Shown here piece by piece: positions 1-11,100 of a stretch of DNA of 64,000 nucleotides. The stretch is taken from positions 56,798 through 120,797 of the forward strand of contig CAXIWF010000796.1 in the NCBI GenBank assembly GCA_964036045.1. Direction: 5' to 3'. Under the pieces are notes generated by a model that was not told the origin of the DNA, ran no database searches, and saw only the letters and a list, made by a program, of their open reading frames with translations. This stretch comes from Eutreptiella sp. 'Long Island Sound 2002' (taxonomy: Eukaryota; Euglenozoa; Euglenophyceae; Eutreptiales; Eutreptiaceae). Every line of letters begins with the position of its first letter. Position 1 is the stretch's first letter. A program made the translations under genes and the position numbers.

Positions 1-71
1 CCCCTGATACCTAGGGTTGGGGGGGTCGATGCAAGTTTGCATCGACCCCCCCAAGCCCCTGATACCTAGGG

Positions 72-109
72 TTGGGGGGGTCGATGCAAATTTGCATCGA
101 CCCCCCCAA
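72..109. repeat. 38-bp perfect palindromic core of the monomer
   Basis: The sequence reads TTG7, then TCGATGCAAATTTGCATCGA, then C7AA, and equals its own reverse complement with no spacer. The axis lies in the middle of AAATTT, between positions 90 and 91. Symmetry stops because the next outward bases are G on the left and G on the right. The core fills 38 of every 55 bp, so nearly 70% of the array can in principle extrude as 19-bp-stem hairpins or cruciforms in either strand. The same symmetry means the core looks identical from both strands, so a flipped neighbouring linker does not break the pattern. Formation of cruciforms in vivo is inference. Confidence 0.96.
84..97. other. Overlapping inverted octamer motifs at core centre
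   Basis: Positions 84-91 read ATGCAAAT and 90-97 read ATTTGCAT, the same octamer on the opposite strand, overlapping by the two bases AT. ATGCAAAT is the classical binding octamer of POU-domain factors such as Oct-1 and Oct-2, and palindromic arrangements are known to bind POU dimers. The motif pair occurs in almost every monomer. Whether any factor binds here is unknown. In a satellite the match may be incidental, but its position at the dyad and its low variation compared with the TCGA positions are visible in the sequence. Confidence 0.5.
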
Positions 110-3100
110 GCCCCTGATACCTAGGGTTGGGGGGGTCGATGCAAATTTGCATCGACCCCCCCAAGCCCCTGATACCTAGGGTTGGGGGGGTCCATGCAAA
201 TTTGCATCGACCCCCCCAAGCCCCTGATACCTAGGGTTGGGGGGGTCCATGCAAATTTGCATCGACCCCCCCAAGCCCCTGATACCTAGGGTTGGGGGGG
301 TCCATGCAAATTTGCCTTGACCCCCCCAAGCCCCTGATACCTAGGTTTGGGGGGGTCGATGCAAATTTGCATCGACCCCCCCAAGCCCCTGAATCCTAGG
401 GTTGGGGGGGTCGATGCAAATTTGCATCGACCCGTGCAAGCCCTTGATACCTAGGGTTGGGGGGGTCGATGCAAATTTGCATCGACCCCCCCAAGCCCCT
501 GATACCTAGGGTTGGGGGGGTCGATGCAAATTTGCATCGACCCCCCCAAGCGCCTGATACCTAGGGTTGGGGGGGTCGATGCAAATTTGCATCGACCCCC
601 CCAAGCCCCTGATACCTAGGGTTGGGGGGGTCGATGCAAATTTGCATCGACCCCCCCAAGCCCATGATACCTAGGGTTGGGGGGGTCGATGCAAATTTGC
701 ATCGACCCCCCCAAGCCCCTGATACCTAGGGTTGGGGGGGTCGATCCAAATTTGCATCAACCCCCCCAAGCCTCTGATACCTAGGGTTGGGGGGGTCGAT
801 GCAAATTTGCATCGACCCCCCCAAGCCCCTCATACCTAGGGTTGGGGGGGTCCATGCAAATTTGCATCGACCCCCCCAAGCCCCTGATACCTAGGGTTGG
901 GGGGGTCGATGCAAATTTGCATCGACCCCCCCAAGCCCCTGATACCTAGGGTTGGGGGGGTCGATGCAAATTTGCATCGACCCCCCCAAGCCCCTAATAC
1001 CTAGGGTTGGGGGGGTCGATGCAAATTTGCATCGACCCCCCCAAGCCCCTGATACCTAGGGTTGGGGGGGTCGATGCAAATTTGCATCGACCCCCCCAAG
1101 CCCCTAATACCTAGGGTTGGGGGGGTCGATGCAAATTTGCATCGACCCCCCCAAGCCCCTGATACCTAGGGTTGGGGGGGTCGATCAAATTTGCATCGAC
1201 CCCCCCAAGCCCCTGATACCTAGGGTTGGGGGGGTCGATGCAAATTTGCATCGACCCCCCCAAGCCCCTGATACCTAGGGTTGGGGGGGTCGATGCAAAT
1301 TTGCATCGAACCCCCCAAGCCCCTGATACCTAGGGTTGGGGGGGTCGATGCAAATTTGCATCGACCCCCCCAAGCCCCTGATACCTAGGGTTGGGGGGGT
1401 CGATGCAAATTTGCATCGACCCTCCCAAGCCCCTGATACCTAGGGTTGGGGGGGTCCATGCGAATGTGCATCGACCCCCCCAAGCCCCTGATACCTAGGG
1501 TTGGGGGGCTCCATGCAAATTTGCATCGACCCCCCCAAGCCCCTGATACCTAGGGTTGGGGGGGTCCATGCAAATTTGCATCGACCCCCCCAAGCCCCTG
1601 ATACCTAGGGTTGGGGGGGTCCATGCAAATTTGCATCGACCCCCCCAAGCCCCTGATACCTAGGGTTGGGGGGGTCCATGCAAATTTGCATTGACCCCCC
1701 CAAGCCCCTGATACCTAGGTTTGGGGGGGTCGATGCAAATTTGCATCGACCCCCCCAAGCCCCTGATACCTAGGGTTGGGGGGGTCGATGCAAATTTGCA
1801 TCGACCCGTGCAAGCCCTTGATACCTAGGGTTGGGGGGGTCGATGCAAATTTGCATCGACCCCCCCAAGCCCCTGATACCTAGGGTTGGGGGGGTCGATG
1901 CAAATTTGCATCGACCCCCCCAAGCCCCTGATACCTAGGGTTGGGGGGGTCGATGCAAATTTGCATCGACCCCCCCAAGCCCCTGATACCTAGGGTTGGG
2001 GGGGTCGATGCAAATTTGCATCGACCCCCCCAAGCCCCTGATACCTGGGGTTGGGGGGGTCGATGCAAATTTGCATCGACCCCCCCAAGCCCCTGATACC
2101 TAGGGTTGGGGGGGTCGATGCAAATTTGCATCGACCCCCCCAAGCCCCTGATACCTAGGGTTGGGGGGGTCCATGCAAATTTGCATCGACCCCCCCAAGC
2201 CCCTGATACCTAGGGTTGGGGGGGTCGATGCAAATTTGCATCGACCCCCCCAAGCCCCTGATACCTAGGGTTGGGGGGGTCGATGCAAATTTGCATCGAC
2301 CCCCCCAAGCCCCTGATACCTAGGGTTGGGGGGGTCGATGCAAATTTGCATCGACCCCCCCAAGCCCCTGATACCTAGGGTTGGGGGGGTCGATGCAAAT
2401 TTGCATCGACCCCCCCAAGCCCCTGATACCTAGGGTTGGGGGGGTCGATGCAAATTTGCATCGACCCCCCCAAGCCCCTGATACCTAGGGTTCGGGGGGT
2501 CGATGCAAATTTGCATTGACCCCCCCAAGCCCCTGATACCTAGGGTTGGGGGGGTCGATGCAAATTTGCATCGACCCCCCCAAGCCCCTGATACCTAGGG
2601 TTGGGGGGGTCGATGCAAATTTGCATCGACCCCCCCAAGCCCCTGATACCTAGGGTTGGGGGGGTCGATGCAAATTTGCATCGACCCCCCCAAGCCCCTG
2701 ATACCTAGGGTTGGGGGGGTCGATGCAAATTTGCATCGAACCCCCCAAGCCCCTGATACCTAGGGTTGGGGGGGTCGATGCAAATTTGCATCGACCCCCC
2801 CAAGCCCCTGATACCTAGGGTTGGGGGGGTCGATGCAAATTTGCATCGACCCTCCCAAGCCCCTGATACCTAGGGTTGGGGGGGTCCATGCAAATTTGCA
2901 TCGACCCCCCCAAGCCCCTGATACCTAGGGTTGGGGGGCTCCATGCAAATTTGCATTGACCCCCCCAAGCCCCTGATACCTAGGGTTGGGGGGGTCCATG
3001 CAAATTTGCATCGACCCCCCCAAGCCCCTGATACCTAGGGTTGGGGGGGTCCATGCAAATTTGCATCCACCCCCCCAAGCCCCTGATACCTAGGGTTGGG

Positions 3101-5289
3101 GGGGTCCATGCAAATTTGCATTGACCCCCCCAAGCCCCTGATACCTAGGTTTGGGGGGGTCGATGCAAATTTGCATCGACCCCCCCAAGCCCCTGATACC
3201 TAGGGTTGGGGGGGTCGATGCAAATTTGCATCGACCCCCCCAAGCCCCTGATACCTAGGGTTGGGGGGGTCGATGCAAATTTGCATCGACCCCTCCAAGC
3301 CCCTGATACCTAGGGTTGGGGGGGTCGATGCAAATTTGCATCGACCCCCCCAAGCCCCTGATACCTACGGTTGGGGGGGTCGATGCAAATTTGCATCGAC
3401 CCCCCCAAGCCCCTGATACCTAGGGTTGGGGGGGTCGATCCAAATTTGCATCAACCCCCCCAAGCCCCTGATACCTAGGGTTGGGGGGGTCGATGCAAAT
3501 TTGCATCGACCCCCCCAAGCCCCTCATACCTAGGGTTGGGGGGGTCCATGCAAATTTGCATCGACCCCCTCAAGCCCCTGATTCCTAGGGTTGGGGGGGT
3601 CCATGCAAATTTGCATCGACCCCCCCAAGCCCCTGATACCTAGGGTTGGGGGGGTCGATGCAAATTTGCATCGACCCCCCCAAGCCCCTGATACCTAGGG
3701 TTGGGGGGGTCGATGCAAATTTGCATCGACCCCCCCAAGCCCCTGATACCTAGGGTTGGGGGGGTCGATGCAAATTTGCATCGACCCCCCCAAGCCCCTG
3801 ATACCTAGGGTTGGGGGGGTCGATGCAAATTTGCATCGACCCCCCCAAGCCCCTAATACCTAGGGTTGGGGGGGTCGATGCAAATTTGCATCGACCCCCC
3901 CAAGCCCCTGATACCTAGGGTTGGGGGGGTCGATGCAAATTTGCATCGACCCCCCCAAGCCCTTGATACCTAGGGTTGGGGGGGTCCATGCAAATTTGCA
4001 TCGACCCCCCCAAGCCCCTGATACCTAGGGTTGGGGGGGTCGATGCAAATTTGCATCGACCCCCCCAAGCCCCTGATACCTAGGGTTGGGGGGGTCGATG
4101 CAAATTTGCATCGAACCCCTCAAGCCCCTGATACCTAGGGTTGGGGGGGTCGATGCAAATTTGCATCGACCCCCCCAAGCCCCTGATACCTAGGGTTGGG
4201 GGGGTCGATGCAAATTTGCATCGACCCTCCCAAGCCCCTGATACCTAGGGTTGGGGGGGTCCATGCAAATTTGCATCGACCCCCCCAAGCCCCCGATACC
4301 TAGGGTTGGAGGGCTCCATGCAAATTTGCATCGACCCCCCCAAGCCCCTGATACCTAGGGTTGGGGGGGTCCATGCAAATTTGCATCGACCTCCCCAAGC
4401 CCCTGATACCTAGGGTTGGGGGGGTCCATGCAAATTTGCATCGACCCCCCCAAGCCCCTGATACCTAGGGTTGGGGGGGTCCATGCAAATTTGCATTGAC
4501 CCCCCAAAGCCCCTGATACCTAGGTTTCGGGGGGTCGATGCAAATTTGCATCGACCCCCCCAAGCCCCTGATACCTAGGGTTGGGGGGGTCGATGCAAAT
4601 TTGCATCGACCCGTGCAAGCCCTTGATACCTAGGGTTGGGGGGGTCGATGCAAATTTGCATCGACCCCCCGAGGCCCCTGATACCTAGGGTTGGGGGGGT
4701 CGATGCAAATTTGCATCGACCCCCCAAAGCCCCTGATACCTAGGGTTGGGGGGGTCGATGCAAATTTGCATCGACCCCCCCAAGCCCCTGATACCTAGGG
4801 TTGGGGGGGTCGATGCAAATTTGCATCGACCCCCCCAAGCCCCTGATACCTAGGGTTGGGGGGGTCGATGCAAATTTGCATCGACCCCCCCAAGCCCCTG
4901 ATACCTAGCGTTGGGGGGGTCGATGCAAATTTGCATCGACCCCCCCAAGCCCCTGATACCTAGGGTTGGGGGGGTCGATGCAAATTTGCATCGACCCCCC
5001 CAAGCCCCTGATACCTAGGGTTGGGGGGGTCCATGCAAATTTGCATCGACCCCCCCAAGCCCCTGATACCTAGGGTTGGGGGGGTCGATGCAAATTTGCA
5101 TCGACCCCCCCAAGCCCCTGATACCTAGGGTTGGGGGGGTCGATGCAAATTTGCATCGACCCCCCCAGGCCCCTAATACCTAGGGTTGGGGGGGTCGATG
5201 CAAATTTGCATCGACCCCCCCAAGCCCCTGATACCTAGGGTTGGGGGGGTCGATGCAAATTTGCATCGACCCCCCCAAGCCCCTGATAC

Positions 5290-8151
5290 CTAGGGTTGGG
5301 GGGGTCGATGCAAATTTGCATCGACCCCTTCAAGCCCCTGATACCTAGGGTTGGGGGGGTCGATGCAAATTTGCATCGACCCCCCCAAGCCCCTGATACC
5401 TAGGGTTGGGGGGGTCGATGGAAATTTGCATCGACCCGCCCAAGCCCCTGATACCCAGGGTTGGGGGGGCCCGATGCAAATTTGCATCGACCCCCCCAAG
5501 CCCCTGATACCTAGGGTTGGGGGGCTCCATGCAAATTTGCATCGACCCCCCCAAGCCCTTGATACCTAGGGTTGGGGGGGTCCATGCAAATTTGCATCGA
5601 CCCCCCCAAGCCCCTGATACCTAGGTTTGGGGGGGTCGATGCAAATTTGCATCGACCCCCCCAAGCCCCTGATACCTAGGGTTGGGGGGGTCCATGCAAA
5701 TTTGCATCGACCCCCCCAAGCCCCTGATACCTAGGGTTGGGGGGGTGCATGCAAATTTGCATCGACCCCCCAAGCCCCTGATACCTAGGGTTTGGGGGGG
5801 TCGATGCAAATTTGCATCGAACCCCCCAAGCCCCTGATACCTAGGGTTGGGGGGGTCGATGCAAATTTGCATCGACCCCCCCAAGCCCCTGATACCTAGG
5901 GTTGGGGGGGTCGATGCAAATTTGCATCGACCCCCCCAAGCCCCTGATACCTAGGGTTGGGGGGGTCGATGCAAATTTGCATCGACCCCCCCAAGCCCCT
6001 GATACCTAGGGTTGGGGGGGTCGATGCAAACTTGCATCGACCCCCCCAAGCCCCTGATACCTAGGGTTGGGGGGGTCGATGCAAATTTGCATCGACCCCC
6101 CCAAGCCCCTGATACCTAGGGTTGGGGGGGTCGATGCAAATTTGCATCGACCCCCCCCAAGCCCCTGATACCTAGGGTTGGGGGGGTCGATGCAAATTTG
6201 CATCGACCCCCCCAAGCCCCTGATACCTAGGGTTGGGGGGGTCGATGCAAATTTGCATCGACCCCCCCAAGCCCCTGATACCTAGGGTTGGGGGGGTCGA
6301 TGCAAATTTGCATCGACCCCCCCAAGCCCCTGATACCTAGGGTTGGGGGGGTCGATGCAAATTTGCATCGACCCCCCCAAGCCCCTGATACCTAGGGTTG
6401 GGGGGGTCGATGCAAATTTGCATCGACCCCTTCAAGCCCCTGATACCTAGGGTTGGGGGAGTCGATGCAAATTTGCATCGACCCCCCCAAGCCCCTGATA
6501 CCTAGGGTTGGGGGGGTCGATGGAAATTTGCATCGACCCGCCCAAGCCCCTGATACCCAGGGTTGGGGGGGTCGATGCAAATTTGCATCGACCTGCCCAA
6601 GCCCTTGATACCTAGGGTTGGGGGGCTCCATGCAAATTTGCATCGACCCCCCCAAGCCCCTGATACCTAGGGTTGGGGGGCTCCATGCAAATTTGCATCG
6701 ACCCCCCCAAGCCCCTGATACCTAGGGTTGGGGGGGTCGCTGCAAATTTGCATCGACCCCCCCAAGCCCCTGATACCTAGGGTTGGGGGGGTCCATGCAA
6801 ATTTGCATCGACCCCCCCCAGCCCCTGATACCTAGGGTTGGGGGGGTCCATGCAAATTTGCATCGACCCCCCCAAGCCCCTGATACCTAGGTTTGGGGGG
6901 GTCGATGCAAATTTGCATCGACCCCCCCAAGCCCCTAATACCTAGGGTTGGGGGGGTCGATGCAAAATTGCATCGACCCCCCCAAGCCCCTGATACCTAG
7001 GGTTGGGGGGGTCGATGCAAATTTGCATCGACCCCCCCAAGCCCCTGATACCTAGGGTTGGGGGGGTCGATGCAAATTTGCATCGACCCCTTCAAGCCCC
7101 TGATACCTAGGGTTGGGGGGGTCGATGCAAATTTGCATCGACCCCCCCAAGCCCCTGATACCTAGGGTTGGGGGGGTCGATGGAAATTTGCATCGACCCG
7201 CCCAAGCCCCTGATACCCAGGGTTGGGGGGGCCGATGCAAATTTGCATCGACCCCCCCAAGCCCCCGATACCTAGGGTTGGGGGGCTCCATGCAAATTTG
7301 CATCGACCCCCCCAAGCCCCTGATACCTAGGGTTGGGGGGGTCCATGCAAATTTGCATCGACCCCCCCAAACCCCTGATACCTAGGTTTGGGGGGGTCAA
7401 TGCAAATTTGCATCGACCCCCCCAAGCCCCTGATACCTAGGGTTGGGGGGGTCCATGCAAATTTGCATCGACCCCCCCAAGCCCCTGATACCTAGGGTTG
7501 GGGGGGTGCATGCAAATTTGCATCGACCCCCCAAGCCCCTGATACCTAGGGTTGGGGGGTCGATGCAAATTTGCATCGAACCCCCCAAGCCCCTGATACC
7601 TAGGGTTGGGGGGGTCGATGCAAATTTGCATCGACCCCCCCAAGCCCCTTGATACCTAGGGTTGGGGGGGGTCGATGCAAATTTGCATCGACCCCCCCAA
7701 GCCCCTGATACCTAGGGTTGGGGGGGTCGATGCAAATTTGCATCGACCCCCCCAAGCCCCTGATACCTAGGGTTGGGGGGGTCGATGCAAATTTGCATCG
7801 ACCCCCCCAAGCCCCTGATACCTAGGGTTGGGGGGGTCGATGCAAATTTGCATCGACCCCCCCAAGCCCCTGATACCTAGGGTTGGGGGGGTCGATGCAA
7901 ATTTGCATCGACCCCCCCAAGCCCCTGATACCTAGGGTTGGGGGGCTCGATGCAAATTTGCATCGACCCCCCCAAGCCCCTGATACTTAGGGTTGGGGGG
8001 GTCGATGCAAATTTGCATCGACCCCCCCAAGCCCCTAATACCTAGGGTTGGGGGGGTCGATGCAAATTTGCATCGACCCCCCCAAGCCCCTGATACCTAG
8101 GGTTGGGGGGGTCGATGCAAATTTGCATCGACCCCCCCAAGCCCCTGATAC
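5290..8151 (+). repeat. Satellite segment with 12- and 20-monomer spacings
   Basis: A distinctive pair of adjacent monomers carries TCGATGGAAA, then CGACCCGCCC with GATACCCAGGG. It occurs near 5417, 6519, 7179 and 8279, at spacings of 1,102, 660 and 1,100 bp (20, 12 and 20 monomers plus indels). The copies are followed by a monomer with GGGGGGCTCC or GGGGGGGCC. Short C-run indels near 5770, 6152 and 7532 alter the phase. The segment leads into the larger HOR at 8.15 kb, where the same marker continues at 11248 and 13777. No gene is present. Confidence 0.75.
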
Positions 8152-11100
8152 CTAGGGTTGGGGGGGTCGATGCAAATTTGCATCGACCCCTTCAAGCCCC
8201 TGATACCTAGGGTTGGGGGAGTCGATGCAAATTTGCATCGACCCCCCCAAGCCCCTGATACCTAGGGTTGGGGGGGTCGATGGAAATTTGCATCGACCCG
8301 CCCAAGCCCCTGATACCCAGGGTTGGGGGGGTCGATGCAAATTTGCATCGACCTGCCCAAGCCCCTGATACCTAGGGTTGGGGGGCTGCATGCAAATTTG
8401 CATCGACCCCCCCAAGCCCCTGATACCTAGGGTTGGGGGGGTCCATGCAAATTTGCATCGACCCCCCCCAGCCCTTGATACCTAGGGTTGGGGGGGTCCA
8501 TGCAAATTTGCATCGACCCCCCCAAGCCCCTGATACCTAGGTTTGGGGGGGTCGATGCAAATTTGCATCGACCCCCCCAAGCCCCTGATACCTAGGGTTG
8601 GGGGGGTCGATGCAAATTTGCATCGACCCCCCCAAGCCCCTGATACCTAGGGTTGGGGGGGTCCATGCAAATTTGCATCGACCCCCCAAGCCCCTGATAC
8701 CTAGGGTTGGGGGGGTCGATGCAAATTTGCATCGAACCCCCCAAGCCCCTGATACCTAGGGTTGGGGGGGTCGATGCAAATTTGCATCGACCCCCCCAAG
8801 CCCCTGATACCTAGGGTTGGGGGGGTCGATGCAAATTTGCATCGACCCCCCCAAGCCCCTGATACCTAGGGTTGGGGGGGTTGATGCAAATTTGCATCGA
8901 CCCCCCCAAGCCCCTGATACCTAGGGTTGGGGGGGTCGATGCAAATTTGCATCGACCCCCCCAAGCCCCTGATACCTAGGGTTGGGGGGGTCGATGCAAA
9001 TTTGCATCGACCCCCCCAAGCCCCTGATACCTAGGGTTGGGGGGGTCGATGCAAATTTGCATCGACCCCCCCAAGCCCCTGATACCTAGGGTTGGGGGGT
9101 CGATGCAAATTTGCATCGACCCCCCCAAGCCCTTGATACCTAGGGTTGGGGGGGTCCATGCAAATTTGCATCGACCCCCCCAAGCCCCTGATACCTAGGG
9201 TTGGGGGGGTCGATGCAAATTTGCATCGACCCCTCCAAGCCCCTGATACCTAGGGTTGGGGGGGTCCATGCAAATTTGCATCGACCCCCCCAAGCCCCTG
9301 ATACCTAGGGTTGGGGGGGTCGATGCAAATTTGCATCGACCCCCCCAAGCCCCTGATACCTAGGGTTGGGGGGGTCGATGCAAATTTGCATCGACCTTCC
9401 CAAGCTCCTGATACCTAGGCTTGGGGGGGTCGATGCAAATTTGCATCGACCCCCCCAAGCCCCTGATACCTAGGGTCGGGGGGGTCGATGCAAATTTGCA
9501 TCGACCCCCCCAAGCCCCTGATACCTAGGGTTGGGGGGGTCCATGCAAATTTGCATCGACCCCCCCAAGCCCCTGATACCTAGGGTTGGGGGGGTCCATG
9601 CAAATTTGCATCGACCCCCCCAAGCCCCTGATACCTAGGGTTGGGGGGGTCCATGCAAATTTGCATCGACCCCCCCAAGCCCCTGATACCTAGGGTTGGG
9701 GGGGTCCATGCAAATTTGCATCGACCCCCCCAACCCCCTGATACCTAGGGTTGGGGGGGTCGATGCAAATTTGCATCGACCCCCCCAAGCCCCTGATACC
9801 TAGGGTTGGGGGGGTCCATGCAAATTTGCATCGACCCCCCCAAGCCCCTGATACCTAGGGTTGGGGGGGTCCATGCAAATTTGCATCGACCCCCCCAAGC
9901 CCCTGATACCTAGGGTTGGGGGGGTCGATGCAAATTTGCATCGACCCCTTCAAGCCCCTGATACCTAGGGTTGGGGGGGTCGATGCAAATTTGCATCGAC
10001 CCCCCCAAGCCCCTGATACCTAGGGTTGGGGGGGTCGATGCAAATTTGCATCGACCCCCCCAAGCCCCTGATACCTAGGGTTGGGGGGCTCCATGCAAAT
10101 TTGCATCGACCCCCCCAAGCCCCTGATACCTAGGGTTTAGGGGGTCGCTGCAAGTTTGCATTGACCCCCCCAAGCCCCTGATACCTAGGGTTGGGGGGGT
10201 CCATGCAAATTTGCATCGACCCCCCCCAGCCCCTGATACCTAGGGTTTGGGGGGTCCATGCAAATTTGCATCGACCCCCCCAAGCCCCTGATACCTAGGT
10301 TTGGGGGAGTCGATGCAAATTTGCATCGACCCCCCCAAGCCCCTGATACCTAGGGTTGGGGGGGTCGATGCAAATTTGCATCGACCCCCCCAAGCCCCTG
10401 ATACCTAGGGTTGGGGGGGTGCATGCAAATTTGCATCGACCCCCCAAGCCCCTGATACCTAGGGTTGGGGGGGTCGATGCAAATTTGCATCGAACCCCCC
10501 AAGCCCCTGATACCTAGGGTTGGGGGGGTCGATGCAAATTTGCATCGACCCCCCCAAGCCCCTGATACCTAGGGTTGGGGGGGTCGATGCAAATTTGCAT
10601 CGACCCCCCCAAGCCCCTTGATACCTAGGGTTGGGGGGGGTCGATGCAAATTTGCATCGACCCCCCCAAGCCCCTGATACCTAGGGTTGGGGGGGTCGAT
10701 GCAAATTTGCATCGACCCCCCCAAGCCCCTGATACCTAGGGTTGGGGGGGTCGATGCAAATTTGCATCGACCCCCCCAAGCCACTGATACCTCGGGTTGG
10801 GGGGGTCGATGCAAATTTGCATCGACCCCCCCAAGCCCCTGATACCTAGGGTTGGGGGGGTCGATGCAAATTTGCATCGACCCCCCCAAGCCCCTGATAC
10901 CTAGGGTTGGGGGGGTCGATGCAAATTTGCATCGACCCCCCCAAGCCCCTGATACTTAGGGTTGGGGGGGTCGATGCAAATTTGCATCGACCCCCCCAAG
11001 CCCCTAATACCTAGGGTTGGGGGGGTCGATGCAAATTTGCATCGACCCCCCCAAGCCCCTGATACCTAGGGTTGGGGGGGTCGATGCAAATTTGCATCGA

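Larger units (their letters stand above)
56..110 (+). repeat. Representative consensus monomer (55 bp)
   Basis: This copy matches the consensus. It consists of linker (GCCCCTGATACCTAGGG when the G of the preceding AAG is included) followed by the 38-bp palindromic core. The linker contains CCTAGG (an AvrII site), the core centre contains AAATTT (an ApoI site), and each core arm has one TCGA (a TaqI site). Most monomers keep all of these, so these enzymes should give a 55-bp ladder. Frequent alternatives elsewhere are TCCATG for TCGATG in the left arm, CTTGAT for CCTGAT or CCCGAT in the linker, G6 or G8 for G7, and CATTGA for CATCGA in the right arm. Three monomers span 165 bp. Confidence 0.97.
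1..5289 (+). repeat. 25/26-monomer higher-order repeat region
   Basis: The linker variant CTAGGTTTGG occurs near 343, 1717, 3147 and 4522, at spacings of 1,374, 1,430 and 1,375 bp (25, 26 and 25 monomers, less one base where position 1195 lost a G). A second marker, CCCGTGCAAGCCCTTG, occurs at 431, 1805 and 4610 but is missing from the third unit. Units also share runs of TCCATG monomers just before CTAGGTTTGG. The core variant TCGATCC with CATCAA near 741 returns at 3435, two monomers short of the main spacing, so individual monomers have been gained or lost within units. No gene is present. Confidence 0.8.

Noticed and set aside
64-80. Telomere-like motif TAGGGTT in the linker
   Set aside because: It occurs once per 55 bp and is not tandem. 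It matches by chance a permutation of common telomere units.
72-109. Rho-independent terminators or bacterial stem-loops
   Set aside because: The GC-rich hairpin has no following T-run and recurs in every monomer; no bacterial gene lies nearby.
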